A DNA stretch of 64,000 nucleotides. Source: Haloarchaeobius amylolyticus. GTDB lineage: Archaea > Halobacteriota > Halobacteria > Halobacteriales > Natrialbaceae. This document shows positions 17,347-26,850 of the stretch, piece by piece (the stretch's first letter is position 1; the number at the start of each line of letters is the position of its first letter). The stretch covers positions 496,001-560,000 of the forward strand of contig NZ_JANHDH010000002.1 of NCBI RefSeq assembly GCF_026616195.1, written 5' to 3'. The notes under the pieces are model-generated. The model was not told the DNA's origin. It saw only the letters and a list, made by a program, of their open reading frames with translations, and ran no database searches. Position numbers and translations under genes: made by a program.

Positions 17347-19568
17347 GCCTCCCTCCGGGCGCGGATGCGCTCGACCGTCGCGGCCTCGTCGGTCTGGAGG
17401 TCACAGAGGAAGCCGAACAGCTCGTCGAAGTCGTCGATGCCCGCCCTGACGAGGTACTGGACGTACCGGTGCTTCCGGTGGAACTCGTCCTCGACCTCCC
17501 CGACCGGGCGGTCGGTCCGGTCGGCGAGTGCGTCGAACGTGCAGAGGTCGGCCCGCTCGTCGTCGCCGTCGTGCAGGTCCGGGTCGCGATAGCCGAACTC
17601 GAAGCCGCCCTCGACGGTCCGCTCGAAGACGCTGTTCCAGTACACCGCGGTCCCGGTCTTCTCGACGACGCCGCAGCGCCCGCGGCACTGCTCGTACTCC
17701 GCCTCGGTGACGAACTCGATGGCCTCGCCGACGTAGCGCTCGCCGTCGACGTGGCGCGGGAACACGACGAGGTCGAGCTCCCGCAGGAGGTACGGGGGGA
17801 GGCCCTGTTCGACGACGCGGTTGACGAGTTTCTCGACGCTCTGGGCGTGGACCGTCCCGAGCAGGCCGTGGCCGGTCGAGAGGCTCTCGGCGAAGGTGGC
17901 GAAGGAGGCAGGGGTGTTGATCTCCGCGATGACCTCCACGTCGGGGTTCAGATAATTGGCCTCGGTCATCAGGTCGGCCATCGTGACGGCCTTGAACTCG
18001 TCCTCGTGGTCGCGCGTGGTCAGCGAGATGCCGGTCTCGTGGGGGAGTCGGACCTCGCGCGAGCCCTCGTCGATGCTGATGGGCCGGTCGTCGTAGGCGA
18101 CGAACGGCATGTGCGCGTTCATCAGGGTCGTCTTGCCGACCCCGGTCGGACCGGCGAAGAGGACGACGCCGTGGTGCTCGTACAGCATCCAGAGCAGGGT
18201 GACGAGGTCTGCGGTCAGCGACCCACCCGACACGAGGTCGACCGGCGTCAGCGCGTCGGGCGCCTGTTTCCGGATGGAGATGTGCGGGCCGTCCTCGGAG
18301 ATGACCGGGAGGGCGACCGCACACCGGATGGTCACGTCGTCGTCGACCTCGCTGGGCTGCAGGTTCACCTTCGCGGAGGGGTTCGAGGCGTTCAACTCGA
18401 CGCCGTCGGCGGCCGCGAGTTGCGTGACGACGTTGACGAACGCGGCCTCCTCCTCGAAGACGAGGTTGGTCGGGACCCGGCCGTCGTGGCCGAGGGCAGT
18501 CCTCGGAACCACCTTCACGCGCTCGCCGACCCGGTTCGCCTCGATGTCCTCGAGGAACGGGTCACGGATGGGGACGGTGAGCTGGCCCTGGCCGACGTAG
18601 TCGCGGAGGACGTAGTAGACGAGGTCCGCGAGCCGCGCCTCGTCGTACCGGCCGTCGACCGGCGGGACGCCCAGACCGGCGTCGGCGAGGGCGTCGCGCA
18701 CCCGGTGGCTGGTCGCGTCGAGCCACGCACCGGCGTTCGCGGCCGTGAGCTGCCGCGAGAGGAACCGCTCGGCCTGCTCGCGGACGACCGCGGCACTGTC
18801 GTCGACCACCGTCGAGACGTTCGTCTCCCAGATGCGGTCCTTGCAGGCCTGGATGAGCGCCTCGTCGCCCGGCAGCAGGCCGGGCTCGAGGACGGCGTAC
18901 TTCGTCGCGAAGACGTCCGAGCCGATGAGGTTCTCGCGGTAGAGCACGACCGGCACCGCGAACCCGCGGAAGTCGACGGTGTGGGTCGCGAGGCGCTCGC
19001 TCGCGAAGCGGTCGAGGTGGGCGACCGACGAGGCGAGATCGGTCGTCGCGGGGGCGTAGTCGGTCGTGTGGACGGCCAGCCGGTCGCCACTCGGGTCCGC
19101 GACCTCGATGTGGTCGTCCAGCGCCAGCGGCGTGAGGTCGCCGAGACAGCCCACGTCCCGGCGGGCGTGGTAGCGCAGGCGCCGCCGGGTGGCCGCGCTC
19201 CCGGGCAGCAGGTGGTCGAGGACGCGCTCGTACTTCTCGCCGATGCCACTCCGCATCCGAGAGACGGTCGCTTCGCGCGTCCGGGGCAGGCGCAGGTTCG
19301 CGCCCGCGAAGTGGCTGCGGACCGCCTCGAGGGTCGCCTCGTCCGCCTCGCTCAGCGACGGTTCCCGCACGCGGTACTGGAAGCCCTCGTCGGTCTCGCG
19401 GATGGTCGCGACGGTCTCCGGCCCGAGCGAGTACTGGGCGCGAACGTCCGGCGCGTACCAGGCGTCGGCCTCGCCGGGTGGAATCGGCGGCGGAACGGTC
19501 CCGCTGTCGTCGTGTGACGCCGACCCTCCGGGCCGGTCGGGGAGTTCGAGCGTCGGCGCGTCGGTCAT
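17343..19568 (-). CDS. Type II/IV secretion system ATPase (VirB11/PilB-like)
   Basis: 741 residues. Walker A is GPTGVGKTTL (473-482); the Asp box and Walker B region follow (SIDEGSREVRLP, DVEVIAEI), and the His box is GLLGTVHAQS. A Cys pair in the C-terminal part (CRGRCG) is common in haloarchaeal members. It is the assembly motor and first gene of a seven-gene operon reaching 12568 in which each junction overlaps by 4-8 nt. A TATA box (19591-19600) lies 27 nt before the ATG, so transcription is probably leaderless. No prepilin peptidase gene is in the window; one must be encoded elsewhere. Confidence 0.94.
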   Translation of the reverse strand: MTDAPTLELPDRPGGSASHDDSGTVPPPIPPGEADAWYAPDVRAQYSLGPETVATIRETDEGFQYRVREPSLSEADEATLEAVRSHFAGANLRLPRTREATVSRMRSGIGEKYERVLDHLLPGSAATRRRLRYHARRDVGCLGDLTPLALDDHIEVADPSGDRLAVHTTDYAPATTDLASSVAHLDRFASERLATHTVDFRGFAVPVVLYRENLIGSDVFATKYAVLEPGLLPGDEALIQACKDRIWETNVSTVVDDSAAVVREQAERFLSRQLTAANAGAWLDATSHRVRDALADAGLGVPPVDGRYDEARLADLVYYVLRDYVGQGQLTVPIRDPFLEDIEANRVGERVKVVPRTALGHDGRVPTNLVFEEEAAFVNVVTQLAAADGVELNASNPSAKVNLQPSEVDDDVTIRCAVALPVISEDGPHISIRKQAPDALTPVDLVSGGSLTADLVTLLWMLYEHHGVVLFAGPTGVGKTTLMNAHMPFVAYDDRPISIDEGSREVRLPHETGISLTTRDHEDEFKAVTMADLMTEANYLNPDVEVIAEINTPASFATFAESLSTGHGLLGTVHAQSVEKLVNRVVEQGLPPYLLRELDLVVFPRHVDGERYVGEAIEFVTEAEYEQCRGRCGVVEKTGTAVYWNSVFERTVEGGFEFGYRDPDLHDGDDERADLCTFDALADRTDRPVGEVEDEFHRKHRYVQYLVRAGIDDFDELFGFLCDLQTDEAATVERIRARREA

Positions 19569-19590
19569 GCAGGATAGTTGCAGAAGAATA

Positions 19591-19600
19591 CTACTTAAAA
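19591..19600 (-). promoter_or_regulatory. TATA box of the pilus operon
   Basis: TTTTAAGTAG read on the minus strand is centred 27 nt before the ATG at 19568 within an AT-rich island (19570-19635) that contrasts with the GC-rich surroundings. This is the spacing of a leaderless haloarchaeal promoter and is the only clear promoter for the seven-gene operon. Confidence 0.7.
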
Positions 19601-19672
19601 TCTGGTTTATCTGATTAGAAATATTCTTGTTCTTTCGGCGGGGACGGCGGCACCGGCCGCGGCGGCCGACAC

Positions 19673-20407
19673 TCAGACGAACCGGCCCGCCTCGAACTCG
19701 CCGGTGTCGCGCTCGAAGTCGAGGCCGAGTTCGGTCGAGGTACTGCGGAACTGACCCGAATCCGACCGGAAGTCGACGCCCACGTCGCGCAACTCGAGGT
19801 CGTCGACGCCGTCGAAGTCGAGCCGGAGCGAGCCGCGGATCTCGACCGCCCGGCCCTTCGTCTCGAGGTCGAAGTACAGCCCCCGGTACTCCACGTCGTT
19901 CCCGCCGTCGTCCTCGAAGTCGAGCGGCGCCCCGGCGACGGTCAGTTCGTAACGGTCGTCGTCGAACTCGGCCTCGATGGCCTCGCCGCCGAGGGACAGC
20001 CGCAGGTCGATGGCGTCCCCGTCGCGTTCGAGTTCGAGGTAGTCGAGGTCGCTCCCCGGCCGGCCGACCCGTTCGAGTTCGAAGAACGCCTCGCTCGGGC
20101 GCTCCCGGCAGCGCGTGAACGGGTCGTCGAACTCGACCTCGTCGCCGGTCGTCTCGAAGCTCGTCCCGGAGACGGGGTCGTCGAACTCGACGTTGCCGTC
20201 GGCGTCGCGCTCGAAGTCCAGCCTGACCATGCCCGTCGTGCTGAACTGGAGTGGGTCCGGCGCGCCGGCTCCGACCCGGTTCGTCGCCGACACCGGTTCC
20301 CGGTCTGTCGCGCGTCGGCCGACGGTCCCGCCCACGACGCCGACCGAGAGCGCCACGAGCCCGCTCCCGACCGCCGCCAGATACTGTCGTCTCGGTAGCG
20401 TTGCCAT
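19673..20407 (-). CDS. Hypothetical Tat-exported acidic protein
   Basis: 244 residues. MATLPRRQYLAAVGSGLVALSVGVVGG is a twin-arginine-type signal with RRQYL before the hydrophobic core and no lipobox Cys. The mature part is very rich in Asp and Glu and shows a repeating pattern of strands such as RLDFERDAD, VEFDDP, YLELERDGD and GLDFERDTG, which suggests an all-beta structure. No enzyme motif is visible. It is flanked by the pilus operon and a DUF2103 gene with gaps on both sides, so it is probably monocistronic. Function unknown. Confidence 0.7.
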   Translation of the reverse strand: MATLPRRQYLAAVGSGLVALSVGVVGGTVGRRATDREPVSATNRVGAGAPDPLQFSTTGMVRLDFERDADGNVEFDDPVSGTSFETTGDEVEFDDPFTRCRERPSEAFFELERVGRPGSDLDYLELERDGDAIDLRLSLGGEAIEAEFDDDRYELTVAGAPLDFEDDGGNDVEYRGLYFDLETKGRAVEIRGSLRLDFDGVDDLELRDVGVDFRSDSGQFRSTSTELGLDFERDTGEFEAGRFV

Positions 20408-20518
20408 GTTCCCTGGCTCGGTGATTGGTCGCCGAGCGAGATAGGTCGTCTCGAACCGGGGCGTAGGGCCCCTACCGGTCGGTTCCGTCGTTCCCGTGAA
20501 CGCCGGTCGAGCCGGGCG

Positions 20519-21238
20519 TCACTGCAACTCGGCTTCGGCCAGCGCAGCGTTCAGGTCGTCGCGCACGCGTTCGCCCATCTCGCGGTCGCCCGCGGTCGTC
20601 ACGACGCGGTTCTCCTGGACGCTGGAGCCGTCGCGGATGAGCAGCCGGACGTTCCCGTTCACGTCGGCCCGGGTGACCTTCGCGCCGACGCTGGCCTGCG
20701 AACTGGAGCCGCCGGCCTCGATGGGGCCGGGGATGACCTTCTTGACGTGGGGGTGCTCCGCCACCGTCCTGATTGTCCGCTGGCCGGTCCGGCCGCCGAT
20801 GAGCGTCGAGTGCGAGCCGCCGATCTTCTCCCGGGGCGCGAGGTCGACGACGTCCAGGGCCGGCTCGCCCAGTCTATCCAGCACCGCCGAGACGGGGTCG
20901 TCGTCCGTGACGCGGTAGAACTCGTGGTGCAGCTGTGCGCGGGCCTCGCGGATGACGGCCCTGTCCCCGGCGGCGTACACCGTCTCGGGACGCTTGCGGC
21001 GGATCTCGTCGGCGACCTTGCCGGCGTAGTTGCGCAACTCGACGACGCCGGTCTCCTCGCCGTCTTCCGGGACGGTCGTCACGGTCGTCTCGCCGACGAC
21101 CTCCTCGCCGTCGAGGAAGGAAAGCGTCGTCCGGTCGCGGGTGCAGTCGGCGACGACCGCGTCGCAGTTGGCAGTGTGACAGGTGAGACAGTAGTCTCCC
21201 GGTTTCTCGAGCGCGGTGGCACACTGCCCGCATTGCAT
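20519..21238 (-). CDS. DUF2103 family protein with N-terminal zinc ribbon
   Basis: 239 residues. Four or more Cys in the first 30 residues (CGQC, then CLTCHTANC) form a zinc-ribbon-like site. The C-terminal part has IGGSHSTLIGGRTGQRTIRTVAEHP and KVIPGPIEAGG, which I recognise as the DUF2103 core found in archaea and cyanobacteria. A TATA-like CTTTTCCC lies about 29 nt before the ATG. Biochemical role unknown; the layout suggests a nucleic-acid-binding protein. Confidence 0.78.
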   Translation of the reverse strand: MQCGQCATALEKPGDYCLTCHTANCDAVVADCTRDRTTLSFLDGEEVVGETTVTTVPEDGEETGVVELRNYAGKVADEIRRKRPETVYAAGDRAVIREARAQLHHEFYRVTDDDPVSAVLDRLGEPALDVVDLAPREKIGGSHSTLIGGRTGQRTIRTVAEHPHVKKVIPGPIEAGGSSSQASVGAKVTRADVNGNVRLLIRDGSSVQENRVVTTAGDREMGERVRDDLNAALAEAELQ

Positions 21239-21430
21239 GGCCGTAGCTATCGGGTAGCCGGGGAAAAGCCGTGCGGTTCTCGCAATGTGGGGGTTGAAAT
21301 ACCAGGCCGGAGCCAGCGCCGGTGTGCTCTGAACACCACCGGCGGGCGTCCCGCGGTTGCGCGACGCAGCGCTCGCCGGCCAGCGGCGCGTCGCCTGTTC
21401 GCCCCAGCGACACGCCTCGGTCGCACCCCG

Positions 21431-22753
21431 TCAGCCCAGGTCCAGCGGGTCGGCCTTGAGGTACTCCCGCAGTACCACGGTCGCGTACGACCCCTTCGGG
21501 AGCGTGAACGAGAACGTCAGCGGGTCCTCGGCGACCGACAGGTCCGTCTCGACGAGGATGGCCCGCCGCGTCCCGGCGCTGTAGAACTCGCCCGGCAGGT
21601 CGAAGTCGCCCGGTTCGAGGTCGAGGTCGTCGAGCACCTCGCGCTCAATCTCGCCCGGTTCGCCGTCACCCAGTTCCGACTCCACCCCGACCAGCGGCGC
21701 GGTCACGAACGCCCGGCCGCGCTCGCAGTGGCGGGCGATGGTGTCCACGCGCTTCTCGGTCACGCGCTGGAGTCGGTCCGTGTCCGGCAGCGGCAGGTCC
21801 GCCGGTCCGTCGCGGTCTGCGAAGCAGACCACGTCGCCAGCCACCGGCTTCGTGAACGGGAGCCCGCGCTCCAGGCGCTCGCTCAGCATCCGGTTGAACG
21901 CGTAGGACTGCGCGGCGTGGACGAACAGCGCCTGCAGGTTCTCGGGGAGGACCTCCAGCGCCTCGCGGAAGTCCCCGGGTTCGGTTCCGCCGTTCTCGAC
22001 CAGCGCGTGCAGCATCGAGCGCTCGTAGCGCAGCCGGTGCGGGAAGGCGTCGAGTGCGGCCTGCCAGTCCTCGGTCTCCTCGACCAGCCGGCGCGCCTCC
22101 TGTGTGCTCTCGGGTTCCTCCTCGTCGGGGCTGCCGAGGTACGCCATCACGGCGCCCTTCCAGTCGCCACGGACGACCTCGAGGCCGACCTCGTGGGTCA
22201 CCGGGCGCTTGCTGCCGAAGCGCTGCTGGCCGAAGAAGTTCGGGACCGCCACGTCGCCGTCGCCGAACTCGCGCAGCTCCTCGGTGATGGTCGCGGCGTT
22301 CTCTGGCGCAGCGGCGTCGGAGACGGTGATCTCGAACTCGTTGCCGACGAGGTCACCGAACATGAGCGCACGCCCGGCGCGGCCGACGACCTCCAGGTCG
22401 ACCCCGTTCAGCTCGGGCAGGTCGTCGGGCTCGACGTCCTGCAGCGTGAACAGCTGCGTCGTCACAGCGTGCTTGTCCTTCGTGCCGGCCCACGACACCC
22501 GCCCGCGGCTCATCTCGAGATCGTTCGCCAGCTGGCGCGCGAAGTCGTTCGTGTCCCAGCCCGAAAGCGTCGCCCGCACCACGAGGTACGGGTAGTCGCT
22601 GGTCCCGGACTCGACCGGCTCGGCGTCGAACGCCTCGACCTCGCGCACCCGGAAGTCGCGATCGCGGTCGCGCAGGTGGCCGCCGACCCCGTCGGCGTCG
22701 CTCACGTAGTACTCCATGCCGACCGCCCGTTCGCGTGGGTGGGCGTCCCGCAT
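21431..22753 (-). CDS. truD: tRNA pseudouridine(13) synthase TruD
   Basis: 440 residues. The TruD signature is present: [16 protein letters not shown] near 95-110, with the catalytic Asp in [17 protein letters not shown] near 215 is the TruD family hallmark, and [14 protein letters not shown] precedes it. TruD isomerises U13 of tRNA and, in archaea, possibly other sites. It lies 84 nt downstream of pth2 on the same strand, so the two translation-related genes may be co-transcribed. Confidence 0.95.
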   Translation of the reverse strand: MRDAHPRERAVGMEYYVSDADGVGGHLRDRDRDFRVREVEAFDAEPVESGTSDYPYLVVRATLSGWDTNDFARQLANDLEMSRGRVSWAGTKDKHAVTTQLFTLQDVEPDDLPELNGVDLEVVGRAGRALMFGDLVGNEFEITVSDAAAPENAATITEELREFGDGDVAVPNFFGQQRFGSKRPVTHEVGLEVVRGDWKGAVMAYLGSPDEEEPESTQEARRLVEETEDWQAALDAFPHRLRYERSMLHALVENGGTEPGDFREALEVLPENLQALFVHAAQSYAFNRMLSERLERGLPFTKPVAGDVVCFADRDGPADLPLPDTDRLQRVTEKRVDTIARHCERGRAFVTAPLVGVESELGDGEPGEIEREVLDDLDLEPGDFDLPGEFYSAGTRRAILVETDLSVAEDPLTFSFTLPKGSYATVVLREYLKADPLDLG

Positions 22754-22837
22754 CAGGCACCACCCGCGATGAATCGCGTCACGGCCGAGTGTTCGCCCGC
22801 CCGGGAATAAGGGATTTCGTTCGGCGTCCGGGTCGAT

Positions 22838-23176
22838 TCAGTACAGCGAGAGGTCGCCGGTCACGCGGTCGACGAGGTCGTCGTCGGCCGGACCGACCGC
22901 CAGCGTGGTGACGGTGCCCGGGTCGAGTTGTGTGTGGCCGGCGTCGCGGACGATGGCGTGGGGGATACCCTCGCGCTCGGCCCTGTCGGCGAGTTCGAAC
23001 AGTTCGTGCTCGCTGCTGGCCTTGAGGACGACCTTCTTCTGGCCGGAGCCCTTCCACTCGTTCCGGGCCTTGCGGCCGGCGTCCTCGTACGCCGAGAGCG
23101 AGGCGTGGGCGACCTGTGCCGCCAGTTTCCCTTTCCCCATGCCGATGTCGGTCCGCGCGACGATGGCCTGTTTCAT
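22838..23176 (-). CDS. pth2: Peptidyl-tRNA hydrolase, archaeal/eukaryal type
   Basis: 112 residues, the normal length for Pth2. It begins [26 protein letters not shown], where the MGKGK-A-Q-V-AHA segment is the family signature. [12 protein letters not shown] and a C-terminal [18 protein letters not shown] complete the active site. It releases tRNA from peptidyl-tRNA that has dropped off the ribosome. The next gene downstream is truD. Confidence 0.96.
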   Translation of the reverse strand: MKQAIVARTDIGMGKGKLAAQVAHASLSAYEDAGRKARNEWKGSGQKKVVLKASSEHELFELADRAEREGIPHAIVRDAGHTQLDPGTVTTLAVGPADDDLVDRVTGDLSLY

Positions 23177-23211
23177 GCGCGAACCGTCGGCTGGTCCGGA
23201 TAAAACGGTGG

Positions 23212-23709
23212 CTATTCGGCGCCCAGCAGGTCGTGTGCGGCGAGGTAGGACCGCGAGAGCGCGTCCGAGCGAATCAGCAGCGCGACGAGGCCCTCCCGCG
23301 TCCCCTGCTCGGCGCCCCCACCGATGACGAACACGCCGTGGCGGGCCGCGACGTCGAAGCCGTAGAAGCGGCCCTGCTCGGCGATGCGGTCGGCCAGTTT
23401 GCTCGCCTGCGAGTCGTTCTCCATCCGGTAGACGCCGACCCGGAAGCGGTCGCCGTCGCCCGCGTAGGTCGCCAGTTGGCCGGCGTTCGCGCCGATGCTG
23501 CTCCCGGTACTGCGGAGTTCCGTGATGTCGAGGTACCCGGGTGGTTTCGGGAGCACCGCCCGCGGCGGGTCGTCCTCGTTCGGTTCGAGCGCGACGCCGC
23601 CGCCCGCCGTCTCGGTCTGCCCGCGGAGTTCGGCCTCGAGGGCCGAACAGCCGGCGATGCTGCCCACCAGTCCGGCGGTCGCTGCCTGCACGAAACGTCG
23701 TCGTCGCAT
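23212..23709 (-). CDS. Putative Tat lipoprotein, unknown function
   Basis: 165 residues. [28 protein letters not shown] combines a twin-arginine motif with a lipobox (IAGC), so the mature protein is probably lipid-anchored at Cys21 on the outer face of the membrane. The mature region has no motif I recognise; [28 protein letters not shown] suggests an alpha/beta fold. It lies 35 nt upstream of pth2 on the same strand and may share its transcript. Confidence 0.72.
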   Translation of the reverse strand: MRRRRFVQAATAGLVGSIAGCSALEAELRGQTETAGGGVALEPNEDDPPRAVLPKPPGYLDITELRSTGSSIGANAGQLATYAGDGDRFRVGVYRMENDSQASKLADRIAEQGRFYGFDVAARHGVFVIGGGAEQGTREGLVALLIRSDALSRSYLAAHDLLGAE

Positions 23710-23826
23710 CCGGTGAACCTCGTCGGGTCAGGCGCTTAATCGTTCGCGACGTATCGAGACCTGAGTCGTCACGGCCGACCCCATCGTATCAGAAAACATT
23801 TACAATACTGGTGTGGGGTCTCTGGT

Positions 23827-24555
23827 ATGTCCCTCCGCGACCTCCTGGTCGACCCCGCCGCCTTCTTCGCCCCGGACGCCCGTGGCCGTGACCTCGGCCC
23901 GGCGTTCGCCGCCGTCCTGCTCGCCGCGCTCGTCGTGACCGGCGCGGCCGGCGCGATGCTGTACGTCGCGTCGACGTCCATCACCGGGACCGTGACCGTC
24001 GACAACCCCGAGCGGCCGCCGGACTGGGTCTGTTCTGACGACTCTCCGATGGAGAACGACAGCGTCTTCGAGGACGGCTGTAACCAGCCGAAGACGCTCG
24101 ACCGGGACGCCGGCGCCCTGTTCTGGAACGTCGCCTCCGGCCAGTTGCCGATCCTGTTCGTCGGGCTGTTGCTGCTGTGGCCCATCCTCGGCGTGGGGCT
24201 GCACGTCCTCACCGCCCTCGGCGGTGGCGAAGGGAGCTTCACCCGGACGCTCGCGGTCACCGGCTGGGGCTTCGTCCCGACCGCCATCGCCGGGGTCGTC
24301 GGGGCCGCCGCGGTCTCGGCCGTCCTCGCCGGGAAGACCTTCCAGCTCTCGAACCCGGACGCCTTCGTCCGCGAGTTCCGGGCCGTCTTCGGCGGCACCC
24401 TCGGCGCGTTGTTGCTCGTGCTCCGGCTGGGGACGACCGCCTGGCAGGTCGCCATCTGGGGCTACGGCCTCGAACGCCTCCGGCACGTCTCCCGGGCGGC
24501 TGGCTTCACCGCGGCCGGCATCGTCGCGGGGCTGCTGTTCCTGCTGTCGCTCTGA
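23827..24555 (+). CDS. YIP1-family-like membrane protein
   Basis: 242 residues with about five hydrophobic segments and the opening [14 protein letters not shown], typical of prokaryotic YIP1-domain proteins. The central region [47 protein letters not shown] gives the conserved YIP1 pattern of a small Gly loop and a W-G-x-P motif; I split it here only for description. An external loop carries two Cys (WVCSDD, EDGCNQ) that could form a disulfide. Role unknown in archaea. Confidence 0.72.
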   Translation: MSLRDLLVDPAAFFAPDARGRDLGPAFAAVLLAALVVTGAAGAMLYVASTSITGTVTVDNPERPPDWVCSDDSPMENDSVFEDGCNQPKTLDRDAGALFWNVASGQLPILFVGLLLLWPILGVGLHVLTALGGGEGSFTRTLAVTGWGFVPTAIAGVVGAAAVSAVLAGKTFQLSNPDAFVREFRAVFGGTLGALLLVLRLGTTAWQVAIWGYGLERLRHVSRAAGFTAAGIVAGLLFLLSL

Positions 24556-24577
24556 CCGGCGAGCGCCGGACCGGGAG

Positions 24578-24585
24578 CTTTTACC
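24578..24585 (+). promoter_or_regulatory. TATA-like box of the dcd-thiR-methyltransferase operon
   Basis: CTTTTACC is centred 28 nt before the dcd ATG, which fits a leaderless promoter. No comparable element precedes the next two genes, which start by ATGA overlap, so this promoter probably drives all three. Confidence 0.5.
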
Positions 24586-24608
24586 GCACCCACCGGCATT
24601 CTCCGCGC

Positions 24609-25202
24609 ATGATACTGTCGGACGCCGACATCCTCCGGCGACTGGAGGAGGGCGACCTCGTCATCGAGCCGCTGGACGACATCGACCTGCAGGTCCAGCC
24701 GGCGAGCGTCGACGTGCGCCTCGGGCGGGAGTTCCTGGAGTTCCGGCGCACCAACATCCCCTGCATCCACCCCAACAGCGAGCAAGAGGTCGACGACTAC
24801 GTCTCGCAGACGGTCGTCGACGACGACGAGGAGTTCATCCTCCACCCGGGCGACTTCGTGCTGGGCACGACGAAAGAGCGCGTCGAGGTCCCTCCGGACC
24901 TCGTGGCACAGGTCGAGGGGCGGTCCTCGCTGGGCCGCCTCGCGGTCGTGGTCCACGCCACGGCGGGCTTCATCGACCCCGGCTACAGGGGCCAGATAAC
25001 CCTCGAACTGTCGAACCTCGGCACCGCACCGGTGACGCTGACGCCCGGTATGCGCATCTCCCAGCTCGTCTTCACCGAGATGACCTCGCCCGCGAAGCGC
25101 CCCTACGGCGCCGAGCGCGGGTCGAAGTACCAGGACCAGGCCGGCCCACAGGCCTCGAAGATTCAAGGTGACCACGAGTTTAGTGGACACCAGAAAGAAT
25201 GA
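24609..25202 (+). CDS. dcd: dCTP deaminase
   Basis: 197 residues from the ATG at 24609. [19 protein letters not shown] and [13 protein letters not shown] form the N-terminal signature. The trimeric dUTPase-like core is [25 protein letters not shown] (about 110-135). The Glu in ITLEL is the expected catalytic acid. It makes dUTP from dCTP for thymidylate synthesis; some archaeal members also hydrolyse dUTP, which I cannot decide here. It is the first gene of a three-gene operon with the ThiR-like regulator (ATGA overlap). Confidence 0.94.
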   Translation: MILSDADILRRLEEGDLVIEPLDDIDLQVQPASVDVRLGREFLEFRRTNIPCIHPNSEQEVDDYVSQTVVDDDEEFILHPGDFVLGTTKERVEVPPDLVAQVEGRSSLGRLAVVVHATAGFIDPGYRGQITLELSNLGTAPVTLTPGMRISQLVFTEMTSPAKRPYGAERGSKYQDQAGPQASKIQGDHEFSGHQKE

Positions 25203-26095
25203 GGTTCATCGAAGAGATCGTCGTCGAGGAGTTCCTCCCGACGTTCCGATCCATGCTCGCGGCCGACCTGCGAGAGCGCGGGTTCACACAGAGCGAGGTC
25301 GCCGAGGCACTGGGTATCAGCCAGTCCGCGGTCTCGAAGTACGCCCACGGGGACGTGGGCCAGCGCGAGGAGTTCCTGGAGGACGAGCGCGTCCAGGCAC
25401 TGGTCGAACGCGTCGGTGAGGGCCTCGCCGACGGGACGATGACGCCCGTGCAGGGTCTCGTCGAGACCGAGGTGCTCATCCGCAAACTGGAGCGTGGCGA
25501 CCTGCTCGCGACCATCCACCAGCGCGAGATGCCCGAGCTGGCGGAGTACGGTTCCGAGTTCGACATCCACGACGCCGACAGCGAGTTCCGCACCGCCGAG
25601 CGCGTGCTGTCCTCGCTCCGGCGGGGCCTGCGCGTGCTGGAGAACGCCAGCGGCTTCGCGGGGCTCATCCCGAACGTGGGGTCGAACCTCGTCGCCTGCA
25701 CCCCCGACGCGACCAGCATCGACGACGTGGCGGGCGTCCCGGGCCGCATCGTCGACATCAAGGGGCGCGCGACGGTCCCGAGCGAGCCCGAGTTCGGCGT
25801 GAGCGAGTACGTCGCGTCGGTCCTGCTGGCGGCCCGCGAGGCCGGCGCGGACGTCAACGCCGCGTTGAACATCCGCTACGACGCCGAACTCGTCGCGCGA
25901 CTGGAGGAGCTGGGCTACGAGACCGCCGAGTTCGAGAGCGAGGACGGCCTCGACGCCTCGGTCGCGGCCGCACTCGCGGACAACCCGGAGGCGACGGTGC
26001 TCTACCAGACGGGGAGCTACGGCATCGAACCCATCGTCTACGTCCTCGGCGACGACGCGGTCGGTGTCGCCGAGGTCGTCCGCAAACTGGTATGA
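25199..26095 (+). CDS. thiR: ThiR-like thiamine regulator (HTH plus ThiN domain)
   Basis: 298 residues. The N terminus is a Cro/C1-like helix-turn-helix ([27 protein letters not shown], about 25-51). A ThiN (thiamine-phosphate synthase-like) domain occupies about 120-295, with [24 protein letters not shown] and [14 protein letters not shown]. The HTH-ThiN layout is that of ThiR, a published archaeal regulator of thiamine genes that uses thiamine phosphates as ligand. Some ThiN domains are enzymes; I cannot tell from sequence alone whether this one keeps synthase activity. thi4 lies 2.3 kb downstream and is a likely target. ATGA-coupled on both sides. Confidence 0.85.
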   Translation: MRFIEEIVVEEFLPTFRSMLAADLRERGFTQSEVAEALGISQSAVSKYAHGDVGQREEFLEDERVQALVERVGEGLADGTMTPVQGLVETEVLIRKLERGDLLATIHQREMPELAEYGSEFDIHDADSEFRTAERVLSSLRRGLRVLENASGFAGLIPNVGSNLVACTPDATSIDDVAGVPGRIVDIKGRATVPSEPEFGVSEYVASVLLAAREAGADVNAALNIRYDAELVARLEELGYETAEFESEDGLDASVAAALADNPEATVLYQTGSYGIEPIVYVLGDDAVGVAEVVRKLV

Positions 26096-26766
26096 GCGAC
26101 GGCACGGCGGCCGCCCAGCAGTTCTACGGGCGCTGGGCGCGGCTGTACGACTGGCTGGCGCGGGCCACGCCGGGTATCGGCGACCTGCGCGACCGGGCGG
26201 CGGCCGCGCTCGACCTCGACCGCGGCGACACCGTCGTCGAGATGGGCTGTGGGACCGGCGCGAACCTGCCCTACCTCCGTGAGCGTGTCGGCTCCGAGGG
26301 GACCGTGGTCGGCCTCGACTACACCCGTGGGATGCTGGCCCGGGCACAGCGACTCGTCGACCGCGAGGGCTGGGACAACGTCCACCTCGTCCACGGCGAC
26401 GCGACGCAGGCGCCCTTCTGCGGCGAGGTCGACGCCGTCCTCTCGACGTTCGTCTCGGGGATGCTGGCGGACCCGGCGGGCGAGGTCGAGGCGTGGTGCG
26501 ACCTGGTCGGGGCGGGCGGGACCGTCGTCCTCGTCGACGCCGCGCTCTCCGAGCGCACCATCGCGAAGCCCGTCAACGCCCTGTTCCGGGCGCTGACGGT
26601 CCTCTCGACGCCGCCGACGTTCAAGTTCCGCTACGAGGAGTCGATGCACGACAAACTGCTGGAACGCGTGACCGACGCCCGCGAGGCGCTCCGGGCGCGA
26701 GCGCGGGCGACCCACCACGAAGAGCACGTCCTCGGCATCGTCCGGGTGACGGGCGGCCGGCTCTGA
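26092..26766 (+). CDS. Class I SAM-dependent methyltransferase
   Basis: 224 residues. Motif I is VVEMGCGTGANLPYLRE (about 43-60), followed by VVGLDYTRGML and the acidic GDATQAPF region. It resembles UbiE/COQ5-type small-molecule methyltransferases (FYGRWARLYDWLAR near the start). The substrate cannot be read. The start overlaps the thiR stop (ATGA), so it belongs to the dcd-thiR operon. No known thiamine step needs a methyltransferase of this type, so the link may be only transcriptional. Confidence 0.88.
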   Translation: MSDGTAAAQQFYGRWARLYDWLARATPGIGDLRDRAAAALDLDRGDTVVEMGCGTGANLPYLRERVGSEGTVVGLDYTRGMLARAQRLVDREGWDNVHLVHGDATQAPFCGEVDAVLSTFVSGMLADPAGEVEAWCDLVGAGGTVVLVDAALSERTIAKPVNALFRALTVLSTPPTFKFRYEESMHDKLLERVTDAREALRARARATHHEEHVLGIVRVTGGRL

Positions 26767-26850
26767 CGGGCTGGCCGTCGGCTGGCTCCGGCCGGTGGCC
26801 GTTCCCACACCGGCCCAACTTCTTTGCCGCACTCCGGCGAACCCGCCAGC

